Shown here: positions 41,513 to 50,019 of the stretch, in pieces
Numbering within the stretch: position 1 is the first letter of the stretch
Layout of the letters: every line of letters begins with the position of its first letter
Virus record (IMG/VR): IMGVR_UViG_3300031957_002677
Span: 1-64,000 of that record
Origin: a virus
Length of the DNA stretch: 64,000 bases
Direction: 5' to 3' (one strand)
Made by a program: the position numbers and the translations under genes
Notes under the pieces: model-generated
The model's database searches: none
Told to the model about the DNA's origin: nothing
What the model saw: only the letters and a program-made list of their open reading frames with translations

Positions 41513-42072
41513 AAAAATATCTCCTGTATTTTTTCATCATCTAAACAAAATCCAAAAACCCATAATATTCTAGGAGTATCACCTTTAGTCGGAGTTACTT
41601 CATGATGAATCTCAGATACTTGATATATCAAAAGGTCTGTAGAATTTATGTCTTTATATTCTACACCACCAATGATAGTATGTCCACCCACATCTGCCTG
41701 TTGTGTGATAGCATTGAAGTGAACTGTTTTAGTATTTGGATAATATGTAGGGTCAATATGATTATCTATTCTACCACCTTCATATCCAATTCCATTTACG
41801 ATTCCATGACTATATGATGGTGGACTTTTATACCATTCTAGATGAAAATAATTGATTATTCTTTGCCTGACAATATGTGCAGCATTAGGATATTGTATAT
41901 CTGGAGCAACTGATTCATTTGGAAACCGAGTTGTAAATCTCGTTCCAGGATTATCAGGATCCATGTTAGCATCCTCAAAGAATTCTTGATTACAATTATC
42001 AAGAGTCCATTGATTAAGTGCCTTTACATCATCTTTGAATATAAAATTGCGAAGAATAAATGATTTAGACAT
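41509..42072 (-). CDS. 2OG-Fe(II) oxygenase-like protein (187 aa)
   Basis: ATG at 42072, overlapping the upstream gene by eight bases, gives MSKSFILRNFIFKDDVKAL. Motifs: EGGRIDNHIDPTYYPN (His105, Asp107), GGHTIIGG, YQVSEIHHEVTP (His156/157) and TPRILWVFGFC (Arg168). The spacing fits a prolyl-hydroxylase-like enzyme. The frame extends to 42120 but without a ribosome site. Member of a run of four adjacent oxygenase-type genes. Confidence 0.7.
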   Translation of the reverse strand: MSKSFILRNFIFKDDVKALNQWTLDNCNQEFFEDANMDPDNPGTRFTTRFPNESVAPDIQYPNAAHIVRQRIINYFHLEWYKSPPSYSHGIVNGIGYEGGRIDNHIDPTYYPNTKTVHFNAITQQADVGGHTIIGGVEYKDINSTDLLIYQVSEIHHEVTPTKGDTPRILWVFGFCLDDEKIQEIFL

Positions 42073-42733
42073 CTTGGGTGCAATACTCACCACCACCCTT
42101 TTCTTCATCTGCAAAAGCAAAACTCTCGTATTCTGTATTCAAATTAAATGAAAGAATAATTCTGTCCTCATCACTTTCATTTGGAGCAGTGTAATGAAGA
42201 ACATATGATGGGAAGAAAAGAATAGATCCTTCTCTAATTCCTGGTGGAAGAGTATTACAAATCTCAGTATCTGCTAGATTGGGATTTAGAAATATGGTTG
42301 GTGTGTGTTTATTAGGATCAAATTTAATGAAACAAACAGCACTAAATCCCTGCGATCCATGATTATGAACCTGATGAAACTTACTATGAGTTGCTCTCTC
42401 AAACCAAGACGTACATACTTCTACAGCACACTCAAAGGTATCCGAAAAAGATTCTAATTCTGATTGAAGAATCTGCGTAATCTCTCTATCATAAGTTTCT
42501 CCAGTATCATGATTATGATGATAGTCAGTTTCCACATCTAGAGAAGATTCTGAACCTGTAGCAATCTTAAATTTATCTCTTTCATCCCTTCTCCGTTCAA
42601 ACATATCAAGGAGAATTGCTTTCTTTTCCTCCCAGTCTTCTACTTTAAGATGTAGAAGTGGAACAGAAAACATAGGAATCAAGTATTCACTATGCCCTTC
42701 AGGAACTTCACAGTATAAATGAAAATTTGACAT
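42065..42733 (-). CDS. 2OG-Fe(II) oxygenase-like protein (222 aa)
   Basis: Belongs to the 2OG-FeII oxygenase 5 pattern: FHQVHNHGSQGFSAVCFIKF (His123, His125), SILFFPSYVLHYT (His180), EDRIILSFNL (Arg191), with an N-terminal LIPMFSVPLLHLKV. A charged region ETDYHHNHDTGETYD at 68-82 is extra. First gene of the oxygenase cluster, six bases after the stop of a small basic protein. Substrate unknown. Confidence 0.8.
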   Translation of the reverse strand: MSNFHLYCEVPEGHSEYLIPMFSVPLLHLKVEDWEEKKAILLDMFERRRDERDKFKIATGSESSLDVETDYHHNHDTGETYDREITQILQSELESFSDTFECAVEVCTSWFERATHSKFHQVHNHGSQGFSAVCFIKFDPNKHTPTIFLNPNLADTEICNTLPPGIREGSILFFPSYVLHYTAPNESDEDRIILSFNLNTEYESFAFADEEKGGGEYCTQDV

Positions 42734-42738
42734 ACTAA

Positions 42739-42963
42739 TTACTTTTTCGTTTTCTTTTTATATCTTTTTTGTAATTTTAACACATCTTTCATTGCTGTGT
42801 CAAATTTACGGTAAAGTTTACCTGTTGGTTTTCCTTCAGCAATAATTGTGTATTTAACACCATTTCCTGCCATCGGAATCACAACAAAGTTTCCATCATC
42901 AGAGCAGAATTGTTTGTAATGAGTAGATTCTAACACTGATGAGTTAGTATATGTATACTTCAT
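42739..42963 (-). CDS. Small basic protein (74 aa)
   Basis: A 74-aa protein, MKYTYTNSSVLESTHYKQFC, with a short beta region and an extremely basic end KLQKRYKKKTKK. Three bases separate it from the helicase stop, so it is in the same operon. Nucleic-acid binding would fit. No family recognised. Confidence 0.65.
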   Translation of the reverse strand: MKYTYTNSSVLESTHYKQFCSDDGNFVVIPMAGNGVKYTIIAEGKPTGKLYRKFDTAMKDVLKLQKRYKKKTKK

Positions 42964-42966
42964 AAA

Positions 42967-44226
42967 TTACTTCTTAATTACAGAAACAGCAGCATCACCT
43001 TGCTCAAACACAATGTCAACAACATTCTGAATCTTTTGTGCAGTCTGAATACCAACTTTGTTGTAAGCAGGAATACAAACCAAACCATAAGATTTAGTGT
43101 ATTGATCAAGTTTACCTGGAACAATAGTTCCATTGCGAAGACCAGCAGCATCATCTTTATGCAATCGAATCACACGACCGATAGTCTGACTGATGCCAAT
43201 ATAATTCATTGACCTCATAAAGATCACAGAATTGAGACCAGAGACGTTAATACCTTCTGAGAGGATGCTGTGATGAAGCACAACAAACTTCTTCTCATCA
43301 TCCCTACCCCAAGCACTCAAAGTCTCAAAGAACTTCTCACGATTGACCTTACGACCATCAATCACTGCACCAGTCTTGGCAGTGATATACATGTAAGAAT
43401 AACCACGTACTTCCAGTTGAAAAGTAAAATCAGACTGACCAATCAGGTTGATGATATTCTTAGTAGATTTTGAGCAGATCAGTGCTTTATCAGCACCAGT
43501 CTCATCAATAGTCTTGATTAGATGTGCAGAATCACGGACAGGAACATCAGGATAAAGATCTGCATTATCTAGTTGATTGACAACAACCTTAGGAGGAATG
43601 ATGAAACCGTTGTTGACCAGTTCGGGTGCAGGAACCTGACAAATAACCTGACCGTAAACTTCAGGATCATTCATGCCAGGTTTCATTACCGTAATAGAAT
43701 GCTTCGGAGTTGCAGTAAAGAAATAGCAACGATCAGCATCATGACTGAAAAACTCAGTAGGAGGAAAGAAGTTACGGGTAACGGAATTGTGTGCCTCATC
43801 AAAATATATTGTATTGACTTCAATATCTGCTTCCATCACACGATGAAGAGAATGATAAGTAGTGAAGATGATCATGTTCTCACCCATGCTACGAGCAGTG
43901 CCAGCATATAGATGAATCTGATCTGGTTTAGTAGAACTAAAGTAATGAGTCTCACCACTATGAACGTGCATTACATGCAAATATGGATCACTGTTATTAG
44001 GATCAATAAGTTCCATAAACTCACTACAGAGTTGCTCAGCAAGAAGAATGCGAGGAGCAACAACAACAGTAGTGGTGCCACTGTTGATTGCATCGTGTGT
44101 TGTAATAGTATCTTGAATCATGGTGATAGTCTTACCACCACCAGTCGGAACGATTACTTGTCCAAGATCGTGCTTCAACATAGCATCGCAAGCACGTTGC
44201 TGATGAGGACGAAGAGAAATGGTCAA
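42967..44226 (-). CDS. SF2 DNA/RNA helicase (UvsW-like)
   Basis: The 419-aa protein shows superfamily 2 motifs in order: SLRPHQQRACDAM, Walker A PTGGGKT (27-33), Walker B DEAH (143-146), TATP (171-174) and motif VI QTIGRVIR (346-353). This matches branch-migration or RNA-DNA helicases such as T4 UvsW, though shorter (UvsW about 500 aa). It may act in recombination, replication restart or origin R-loop removal. The frame starts with TTG at 44226, with GGA six bases upstream; the first ATG would delete motif Q-like sequence. Transcribed from compound promoter copy J. Confidence 0.85.
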   Translation of the reverse strand: MTISLRPHQQRACDAMLKHDLGQVIVPTGGGKTITMIQDTITTHDAINSGTTTVVVAPRILLAEQLCSEFMELIDPNNSDPYLHVMHVHSGETHYFSSTKPDQIHLYAGTARSMGENMIIFTTYHSLHRVMEADIEVNTIYFDEAHNSVTRNFFPPTEFFSHDADRCYFFTATPKHSITVMKPGMNDPEVYGQVICQVPAPELVNNGFIIPPKVVVNQLDNADLYPDVPVRDSAHLIKTIDETGADKALICSKSTKNIINLIGQSDFTFQLEVRGYSYMYITAKTGAVIDGRKVNREKFFETLSAWGRDDEKKFVVLHHSILSEGINVSGLNSVIFMRSMNYIGISQTIGRVIRLHKDDAAGLRNGTIVPGKLDQYTKSYGLVCIPAYNKVGIQTAQKIQNVVDIVFEQGDAAVSVIKK

Positions 44227-44249
44227 GTGCTTTCCGTATCAATGAATAT

Positions 44250-44304
44250 ACTATAAAGCACCCAGACCCTAAAGTCAAGGTGCTTGTGACAGTTCGCAAA
44301 CTGG
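44250..44304 (-). promoter_or_regulatory. Compound promoter (copy J) with inverted repeat
   Basis: Minus strand: upstream element CCAGTTTGCGAACTGTCAC (44304-44286), TTGACT (44278-44273), 17 bases, TATAGT (44255-44250). AAGCACC and GGTGCTT form an inverted repeat around the -35 and spacer, which might be an operator or an RNA hairpin. Drives the helicase gene. Confidence 0.65.
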
Positions 44305-44309
44305 TTCTA

Positions 44310-44474
44310 TCAGATCATTTTCATCGTCTCTTGTTGTTTGAAATATAATTTTACATATGATTTAAGCATCGTTCGTAGACCCTCAATATCTTCAATCTTA
44401 TCAATATCTCTTGAAAGTCTTTCATACTCAAAAGATTTTGATGGTGTTTGTAATGAAATCTCAGATGGGTCCAT
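44310..44474 (-). CDS. Small conserved protein (54 aa)
   Basis: A 54-aa protein starting MDPSEISLQTPSKSFEYERL, then a helix with GLRTMLKSYVKLYFKQQ. I recall very similar short proteins in T4-like cyanophages. A ribosome site AAAGGAG lies about seven bases before the ATG. It is the only gene of its promoter and is followed by the helicase promoter. Function unknown. Confidence 0.7.
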   Translation of the reverse strand: MDPSEISLQTPSKSFEYERLSRDIDKIEDIEGLRTMLKSYVKLYFKQQETMKMI

Positions 44475-44558
44475 AAAGATACTCCTTTAGCAATTTTCTA
44501 GCATTATATAGACGTGTCAAGGTCTTAAAGCTATTTCCTTTCTAACCCCAACAGAGAG

Positions 44559-44587
44559 ATTGTAGCAACTTTTAGGTATCTTGTCAA
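44559..44587 (-). promoter_or_regulatory. Sigma-70 promoter TTGACA-17-TACAAT
   Basis: Minus strand TTGACA (44587-44582) and TACAAT (44564-44559) with exact 17-base spacing, at the border between the fibre cassette and the small gene at 44474. A second TTGACA with a TATAAT only eight bases away lies at 44498-44520. Suggests early transcription restarting after the late genes. Confidence 0.75.
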
Positions 44588-47500
44588 TACAACCCAGCAT
44601 CAATCTCAACATTTACAACATTTAGAACTTCTTTTACCTCTACTCCTGTGTCAATAGTATTTGCTTCAAAGATTGTAGTGATTCCAAGAGTGTTGCTTAT
44701 GTTGATATAGAGATTTTGTAACTCTATCTCAGATGGAAGTCCTTGAGGTAGGAGATAACGATCTCTTCCAACTTCACCAGTGCCAGGATCAATATTTACA
44801 TCGGTGCGGATTGCAACTCTTCCAGCAGATTGATCATAGAAAATACCAGCATACTTATGAGTTGAAAGTCCAACATCATAACGTGCCATCAAAATACCAG
44901 CATCACCAGTATTTCCTACTGCTACATTAGGTGGAATAAGTGTTCCTTGATTAAGTGGATCTTCAATGAGACCAAGTGTGAGAAGGTTATCTCTAATGTT
45001 AACATCTTCAACATTCAGTCTTGCTTCATTACCATTGAAGAATGCACTATTAGCAGTAACATCACTTGAAATTGCAACATTACCAGTGCCATCATCCATT
45101 GCAATACAGATTGTTCCACCACCAGCACGCATAGTGCCTGTGCCTACTTGTAAATCACCTGTGACAGTTGTCAATATATCACTATCCATTGTGATATTAT
45201 CTTGACCATTACTTGCACGAATGATGTTACCACCGACTTGAATTGGTCCAGCAAATATGGTATTATTATTTGCTACCATAGTGATATTAGTATCACCAGT
45301 ACCTGCTAGAATATTATTTCCTTCAACTCTGATGTCACCAGTGAAACTTGTTAGTTCCTGAGCATCAAACATCAAGATATTAACTGTACTATCAGATGCT
45401 AGAATTTGATTTCCACGAACTTCTAGATCACCATAAAGAATAGTTTTAGAATCACCTTCTATTGTAATGTTAGTAACACCAATACCATCTTGAATATCTC
45501 TTCCACCAACAACTAAATCACCAGTAATTTCAGTATATGTTGCACCAAGACCAATTTGAATTGCAGTAAATTCGTCAGATGATTGAATAACATTCTTACC
45601 AAGTCTCAAGAAACCAGTAAGTTCTGTGACATTATTCCTAATGGTAGCAATACCAATATCATCTGCACCAATAACAACATCTTCTCCAGATTTGAATAAG
45701 TCTGCTCTTTGTGATGTATCAGCAATATCAATAACATTAGAGTCGCACTTAATATGAGTACCACCAATCTGAACGAAACCTGCAAATGCTGTTGAAGTAG
45801 CACTATCAAGTGTGATATTTACTTGCCTATCACTTGCTTTAATTTCATTTTGTGATAGAATCAGTCTTGTAAGTTCTGTATTTTCACTTCTAATTGATGT
45901 AATAGATCCTGCCTGTTCACCTTGACCCATGTCAATGAATTGTGCTCCACCTGCAAAATTCAGTTCAGTAACACCATAATTTAATAGGTCAAATCTTAAT
46001 TCTGGATTTTCTACTGATGCATTGATTGCAGTGCCAAGAACACTTAAGTTATTGTGTACGAATAGACTTGTACTAAATGCATCCAGATAGAAACCTGGAT
46101 TAACAAACATTTGTGCTCCAGCATCAGTCTGAGAAGTTCCAGCATTTGCCATTGCTGGATAGAAGAACTCAGGATTTGTGCTATTATTTACATCTTGCTT
46201 ATAAACGTCTACATTATTTGCTTGGAAAGCAGTAGAAACGAATGCATTATTGAAATTATCACTAATAACGTTTAAGAATCCATTGATTGTTGCAACACCA
46301 ACATGATTAAAGAAACCAGCACTATCAACATTAGCAAACCTCGACTTACCTGGACCAACATCTAGGTATATTTCATTTTCATCCGTATTACCAACTCCAG
46401 CAACATTTAGATATGCAATCGTTGCACCCAAACCAACGTCTAGGTTCACCAAATTTGCTTGACTGTCAGTTCCCTCAGGACCAACATCTAAGAAGTTACT
46501 AAAAATAGTATTCCAACGACCACCGTCACTACCAATACCACCAGTTGGAATGTTATTAGTATTTGGTAATAAATTTGAGAATACTGCACCATCAGTATTA
46601 ACCTCAGTTTTTCCCAATGGAGCAAATGATGATTGTTTAGAAGATGGTGTCATACCAATCGAAAGGATTGGCATCTCCAAATTCATATTTCCGTAAAATC
46701 TACTGAGTACATCATCACCGAGATGATCTTCAGATCCACTAGTTCCACCTAATCCATAACCAACTTCAATATATTCGGAAACACTAAATCCATAACCAAC
46801 TTGTCCAAATTGACGAACCTCCATACCACCAGTGGTGAAAATGGCGGCAGAAGCTGCTTCTGTATCAATACCTGCTTGTGCCCAGTCACCTTCACGTTGA
46901 TCATTAAATACTCTCAACCTTGCTTTTTCTGAATTACCTGGTTCACGGACGATATTAATGTCCTCCATACAAGTGATGGTGTCATAAAATAGGGATTCGG
47001 GAACAACAACGAACTCAGTTCCTAAACCAGTCTCACCACCATTTATAGGATCAGTGATAAGTGGATCACCACCATTAAAGTGAACTCTACCAGAAACATA
47101 TAGTGCTACTTCTTTGGGATCTGCTGCACCAACATTATCAATTACAACTAAACCGTGTGCTGTAAAATCATCATCCGCAGAACCATTGATAGTACCACCA
47201 GGACCAGTGACTGCGATACCAATATCAGCATTACTATTTGCCGCATTACCACCTTGTGCTCCAGCAACAGGAACATTTGGTTGTCCAATATAAACCGTTC
47301 CCATTCCTGAGTCACGGGCAAGCGTAGTAACTCCAGTAACTACAAGATCCCTAGTTGTTGTGAGTCCACCTACGTTTAACTTGGGGAATGTTGCTCCGAA
47401 ACCAGTTACAGAACCACTAGATCCATTATCAACATTTAAGTTTCCTTCAATATAAACATCGTCTAGTAAATATGTCTCATTAAAGTTAATCAGTGAATCA

Positions 47501-47670
47501 TCAGCAGTAGAACCTCTTGCTGTTCTCTCTGTTAGATAGTCACCGACTGTGCTACCGATACCAACACCACCCAACATGACTAAAGATGTTGATAATCCTA
47601 TGTTTTGATTGGCATCTCTAATTTCAACAAAAGATGCAAATTGAGATAATTCTCTACTATTTCTAGTCAT
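44584..47670 (-). CDS. Virion fibre protein (1028 aa)
   Basis: Starts MTRNSRELSQFASFVEIRDA, a typical cyanophage fibre N-terminus. The long middle part repeats a unit of about 30 residues with core GDLxVGGN.I..SDG...I (for example VRGNQILASDSTVNI, VEGNNILAGTGDTNI, VGGNIIRASNGQDNI), as expected for a beta-helical trimeric shaft. The C-terminus has MARYDVGLSTHKYAGIFYD, a capping domain seen in related proteins. No enzyme motif. It follows a late box and closes the large fibre cassette. Confidence 0.8.
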   Translation of the reverse strand: MTRNSRELSQFASFVEIRDANQNIGLSTSLVMLGGVGIGSTVGDYLTERTARGSTADDSLINFNETYLLDDVYIEGNLNVDNGSSGSVTGFGATFPKLNVGGLTTTRDLVVTGVTTLARDSGMGTVYIGQPNVPVAGAQGGNAANSNADIGIAVTGPGGTINGSADDDFTAHGLVVIDNVGAADPKEVALYVSGRVHFNGGDPLITDPINGGETGLGTEFVVVPESLFYDTITCMEDINIVREPGNSEKARLRVFNDQREGDWAQAGIDTEAASAAIFTTGGMEVRQFGQVGYGFSVSEYIEVGYGLGGTSGSEDHLGDDVLSRFYGNMNLEMPILSIGMTPSSKQSSFAPLGKTEVNTDGAVFSNLLPNTNNIPTGGIGSDGGRWNTIFSNFLDVGPEGTDSQANLVNLDVGLGATIAYLNVAGVGNTDENEIYLDVGPGKSRFANVDSAGFFNHVGVATINGFLNVISDNFNNAFVSTAFQANNVDVYKQDVNNSTNPEFFYPAMANAGTSQTDAGAQMFVNPGFYLDAFSTSLFVHNNLSVLGTAINASVENPELRFDLLNYGVTELNFAGGAQFIDMGQGEQAGSITSIRSENTELTRLILSQNEIKASDRQVNITLDSATSTAFAGFVQIGGTHIKCDSNVIDIADTSQRADLFKSGEDVVIGADDIGIATIRNNVTELTGFLRLGKNVIQSSDEFTAIQIGLGATYTEITGDLVVGGRDIQDGIGVTNITIEGDSKTILYGDLEVRGNQILASDSTVNILMFDAQELTSFTGDIRVEGNNILAGTGDTNITMVANNNTIFAGPIQVGGNIIRASNGQDNITMDSDILTTVTGDLQVGTGTMRAGGGTICIAMDDGTGNVAISSDVTANSAFFNGNEARLNVEDVNIRDNLLTLGLIEDPLNQGTLIPPNVAVGNTGDAGILMARYDVGLSTHKYAGIFYDQSAGRVAIRTDVNIDPGTGEVGRDRYLLPQGLPSEIELQNLYINISNTLGITTIFEANTIDTGVEVKEVLNVVNVEIDAGLY

Positions 47671-47724
47671 CTATTTCTTTAGCTAGGTGGATCTCTTAAG
47701 AGTATTTAGTTTCTCACAATCTCC

Positions 47725-47732
47725 TATTTATC
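47725..47732 (-). promoter_or_regulatory. Late-type promoter GATAAATA
   Basis: Minus-strand GATAAATAGGAG about 55 bases before the 1028-aa fibre gene. One mismatch to TATAAATA; it overlaps the stop of the 114-aa gene. Confidence 0.6.
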
Positions 47733-48072
47733 CCATAGTAATTGTTGTGGATAATGCACCAACAGTAATGACTAAATTATTACCAATAACATTTAATGAA
47801 ACTGCTGTACCAATTCCATTTGTACTAATACCACCAGTTACTAGAATCTCACCAGTCACATCAAGTGCTTTCTGTGGTTGAGTGCTACCAATACCTACAG
47901 AATATCCAGTTCCTACAATTACGTCAGACTGAACTTTACCACCAATAGTAACATCTGTGCTAATAGCAACAGTATTTGCATCTAGATTGAGATTTGTGGG
48001 ACTAGTTAATTTGGGTACTCCAGAAGAACCAATCAGTTCTATTTTCTTTACACCAAAATTTTTATCTGCCAT
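47728..48072 (-). CDS. Small fibre-related protein (114 aa)
   Basis: A 114-aa protein starting MADKNFGVKKIELIGSSGVP with ISTDVTIGGKVQSD, GIGSTQPQKALDVTG and an end ITVGALSTTITMG that matches the end of the 287-aa protein at 842 (TVPGVGSTTLPLT). It looks like a short trimeric fibre or the tip unit of one. Lies between the protease and the 1028-aa fibre. Confidence 0.7.
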   Translation of the reverse strand: MADKNFGVKKIELIGSSGVPKLTSPTNLNLDANTVAISTDVTIGGKVQSDVIVGTGYSVGIGSTQPQKALDVTGEILVTGGISTNGIGTAVSLNVIGNNLVITVGALSTTITMG

Positions 48073-48084
48073 GGTTTTTTTAGT

Positions 48085-48092
48085 TATTTATT
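48085..48092 (-). promoter_or_regulatory. Possible late promoter AATAAATA
   Basis: Minus-strand AATAAATA in the same AATAAATAACTAAAAA context as before gp8, but only 13 bases from the ATG at 48072, which would leave almost no leader. Weak support. Confidence 0.3.
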
Positions 48093-50019
48093 CGTATGAT
48101 ATAGTTATTCCTTCAAGAGTTATATTTTCCATAGAAACTTTATCATCATTAGCATATGGGTTATAAGTAACTCTTGGATCTGCACCTCTTAAATTATAAC
48201 TTCCAGTCCAATAATTTGTTTGAGTGTCGTCATTAATTGCAGAATAAAAACCATCACCAGAACCAGAAGTTGTAGTTACTGGTAAAATAGTAGTGCCATG
48301 ATCTTTTAACCAATTATGAACTGCTCTAGAATCTGCAGTTGGATTTGCTTCTAAAAATAATGCAATCAAACCACATGCAACGGGAGATGCAGCAGAAGTT
48401 CCATTGAAAGATGCATCATAAAAATTAGAATCATCATATCTTTCATAATCATTATATCCACCATCAGAAAAAACTCCACCAGCAGCAAGAGTTTCATCTG
48501 CTGGAGCCCAAACATCAATACCAGGACCATTGTTTGAATATGATGCCTGATATTCTGCACCAGGAGTAGTCAAAGTATCTTCTAATGCACCAACACATAC
48601 AACAGGATGAAAGTCTTTTGACTCATCAAATCCAATTCCCTGAGGATTCATCCAATCACGATGATTGCAAGGAACTGTAGTTGATGGAAATTCATCTCTA
48701 GGGTCCGTTGTACTAAAGTAATCATCTTCCAAATAATTTAATCTATCTGGATCAGTTGCACCAATACCTAGTCTTTGATTATTATTTCCTGCTGCTGCAA
48801 CATAAATGACACCTTCTAACATCAATTCATTTGCAGCAGCATCAGTTGAATTGGAACGTGAAGAAGATGACCAAGATTTATATGCACCATTGACTTGATT
48901 ACTCAATCCACTTTTCATTGCAGTAACTTGATCTGTTACTGATGCATCTCCAATAAATGAACCTGTTGAACCTCTAAAATTATAAATTACGGTATCACTA
49001 GATGAGAATGCTGCTTGATATCCCCAACTACCATTAATAATCGTTGGATTCTTTCTACCAGTTGATGAATTAACTGGTTTTAGACGTTGCCAAAGTTTCA
49101 TCGCATCATAATTAGTTTCAATACCCATTGAAACATTGTCACCAATACCAGGCATGTTCCAAATATTTGCTTCAAAAGCATTACCAAAGTTTTTACCTGC
49201 TACTAATGATGCACATGCAGTTCCGTGTCCACTTGTTAAACTATTAGTACCATCTAAAGATCCACCCATAGATCTTGCTTCAGTATAATTTGCAGATACT
49301 GTAATAGTTCCTTCTGATTGAAACTGTGCAGATCTATTTAAACTGTTTGTCCACCAATCTCTAGATGCTGATTCTTGTCCTGTTACTCTACCATCTGCTC
49401 TTGTAGTTGTATATCCATTAGAGATAAAGTAATCTGGATCAATATAATATGGACCATCAAGAATAATATCTCTTACTCTAGATTGACTATTTCCATCCAT
49501 AAACTCTGGATGATATTGTAAAACTCCAGAGTCATGAATAATTACATCCACATTCCTACCAGTTAGAGTGAAAGAAACGTCACCTTCTTGAACTGCAACA
49601 GTACCACTATTATCTGAAAAAAATGTGCCAGTTTGCCTGACTGTTGGCCTTGCTACACCATAATTAGATCTATCTAGTTCTACATCAGTTGGATTAGTTG
49701 CAGGTATGCTTGCAGAAAGTACATCACGATAGAACTTTACATTCTTCTTAAATCTTTTTGTGGCAAATTGAGGTTCTGGATATGAATCTGGATTATCAAT
49801 AGGTGATAATTCTATCCATTTAATATGAGGATGAGCAGCAATCTCTGCTGCTTCCTCTTCTGTCAGTTCATAAGTTCCACGAGTAGAACTATGTTCTTTA
49901 AAATCTGTACATGCTACTTGTCTATCAGGAATACCATCTTGATTAGAGTCTACAATTAATGCATCATGAATCTCAGTCCAATATTCTGGACTTGTAACGG
50001 ATAATTCGTATCTTTGCAT
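48088..50019 (-). CDS. Subtilisin-like serine protease (S8), virion-region
   Basis: From ATG 50019 (TGATG overlap with the upstream stop) the protein has 643 aa. The S8 triad is complete: DVIIHDSGV (Asp163), SGHGTACASLVAG (His265), NGTSAASPVACG (Ser542), with oxyanion Asn in AAAGNNN (412). An N-terminal region of about 140 residues includes VDSNQDGIPDRQ and PQFATKRFKKN and could be a propeptide or virion anchor. There is no signal peptide. Placed among fibre genes, it may ride on the virion and cut host surface proteins, or process fibres. The triad is seen; the role is inference. Confidence 0.85.
   Translation of the reverse strand: MQRYELSVTSPEYWTEIHDALIVDSNQDGIPDRQVACTDFKEHSSTRGTYELTEEEAAEIAAHPHIKWIELSPIDNPDSYPEPQFATKRFKKNVKFYRDVLSASIPATNPTDVELDRSNYGVARPTVRQTGTFFSDNSGTVAVQEGDVSFTLTGRNVDVIIHDSGVLQYHPEFMDGNSQSRVRDIILDGPYYIDPDYFISNGYTTTRADGRVTGQESASRDWWTNSLNRSAQFQSEGTITVSANYTEARSMGGSLDGTNSLTSGHGTACASLVAGKNFGNAFEANIWNMPGIGDNVSMGIETNYDAMKLWQRLKPVNSSTGRKNPTIINGSWGYQAAFSSSDTVIYNFRGSTGSFIGDASVTDQVTAMKSGLSNQVNGAYKSWSSSSRSNSTDAAANELMLEGVIYVAAAGNNNQRLGIGATDPDRLNYLEDDYFSTTDPRDEFPSTTVPCNHRDWMNPQGIGFDESKDFHPVVCVGALEDTLTTPGAEYQASYSNNGPGIDVWAPADETLAAGGVFSDGGYNDYERYDDSNFYDASFNGTSAASPVACGLIALFLEANPTADSRAVHNWLKDHGTTILPVTTTSGSGDGFYSAINDDTQTNYWTGSYNLRGADPRVTYNPYANDDKVSMENITLEGITISYE

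Noticed and set aside
43573-44256. Plus-strand frames opposite the helicase gene
   Set aside because: They run against a gene with all SF2 motifs and show no recognisable domain.
44498-44520. TTGACA and TATAAT pair upstream of the 54-aa gene as a promoter
   Set aside because: The hexamers are only eight bases apart, too close for normal polymerase contact; the pair at 44559-44587 is better.
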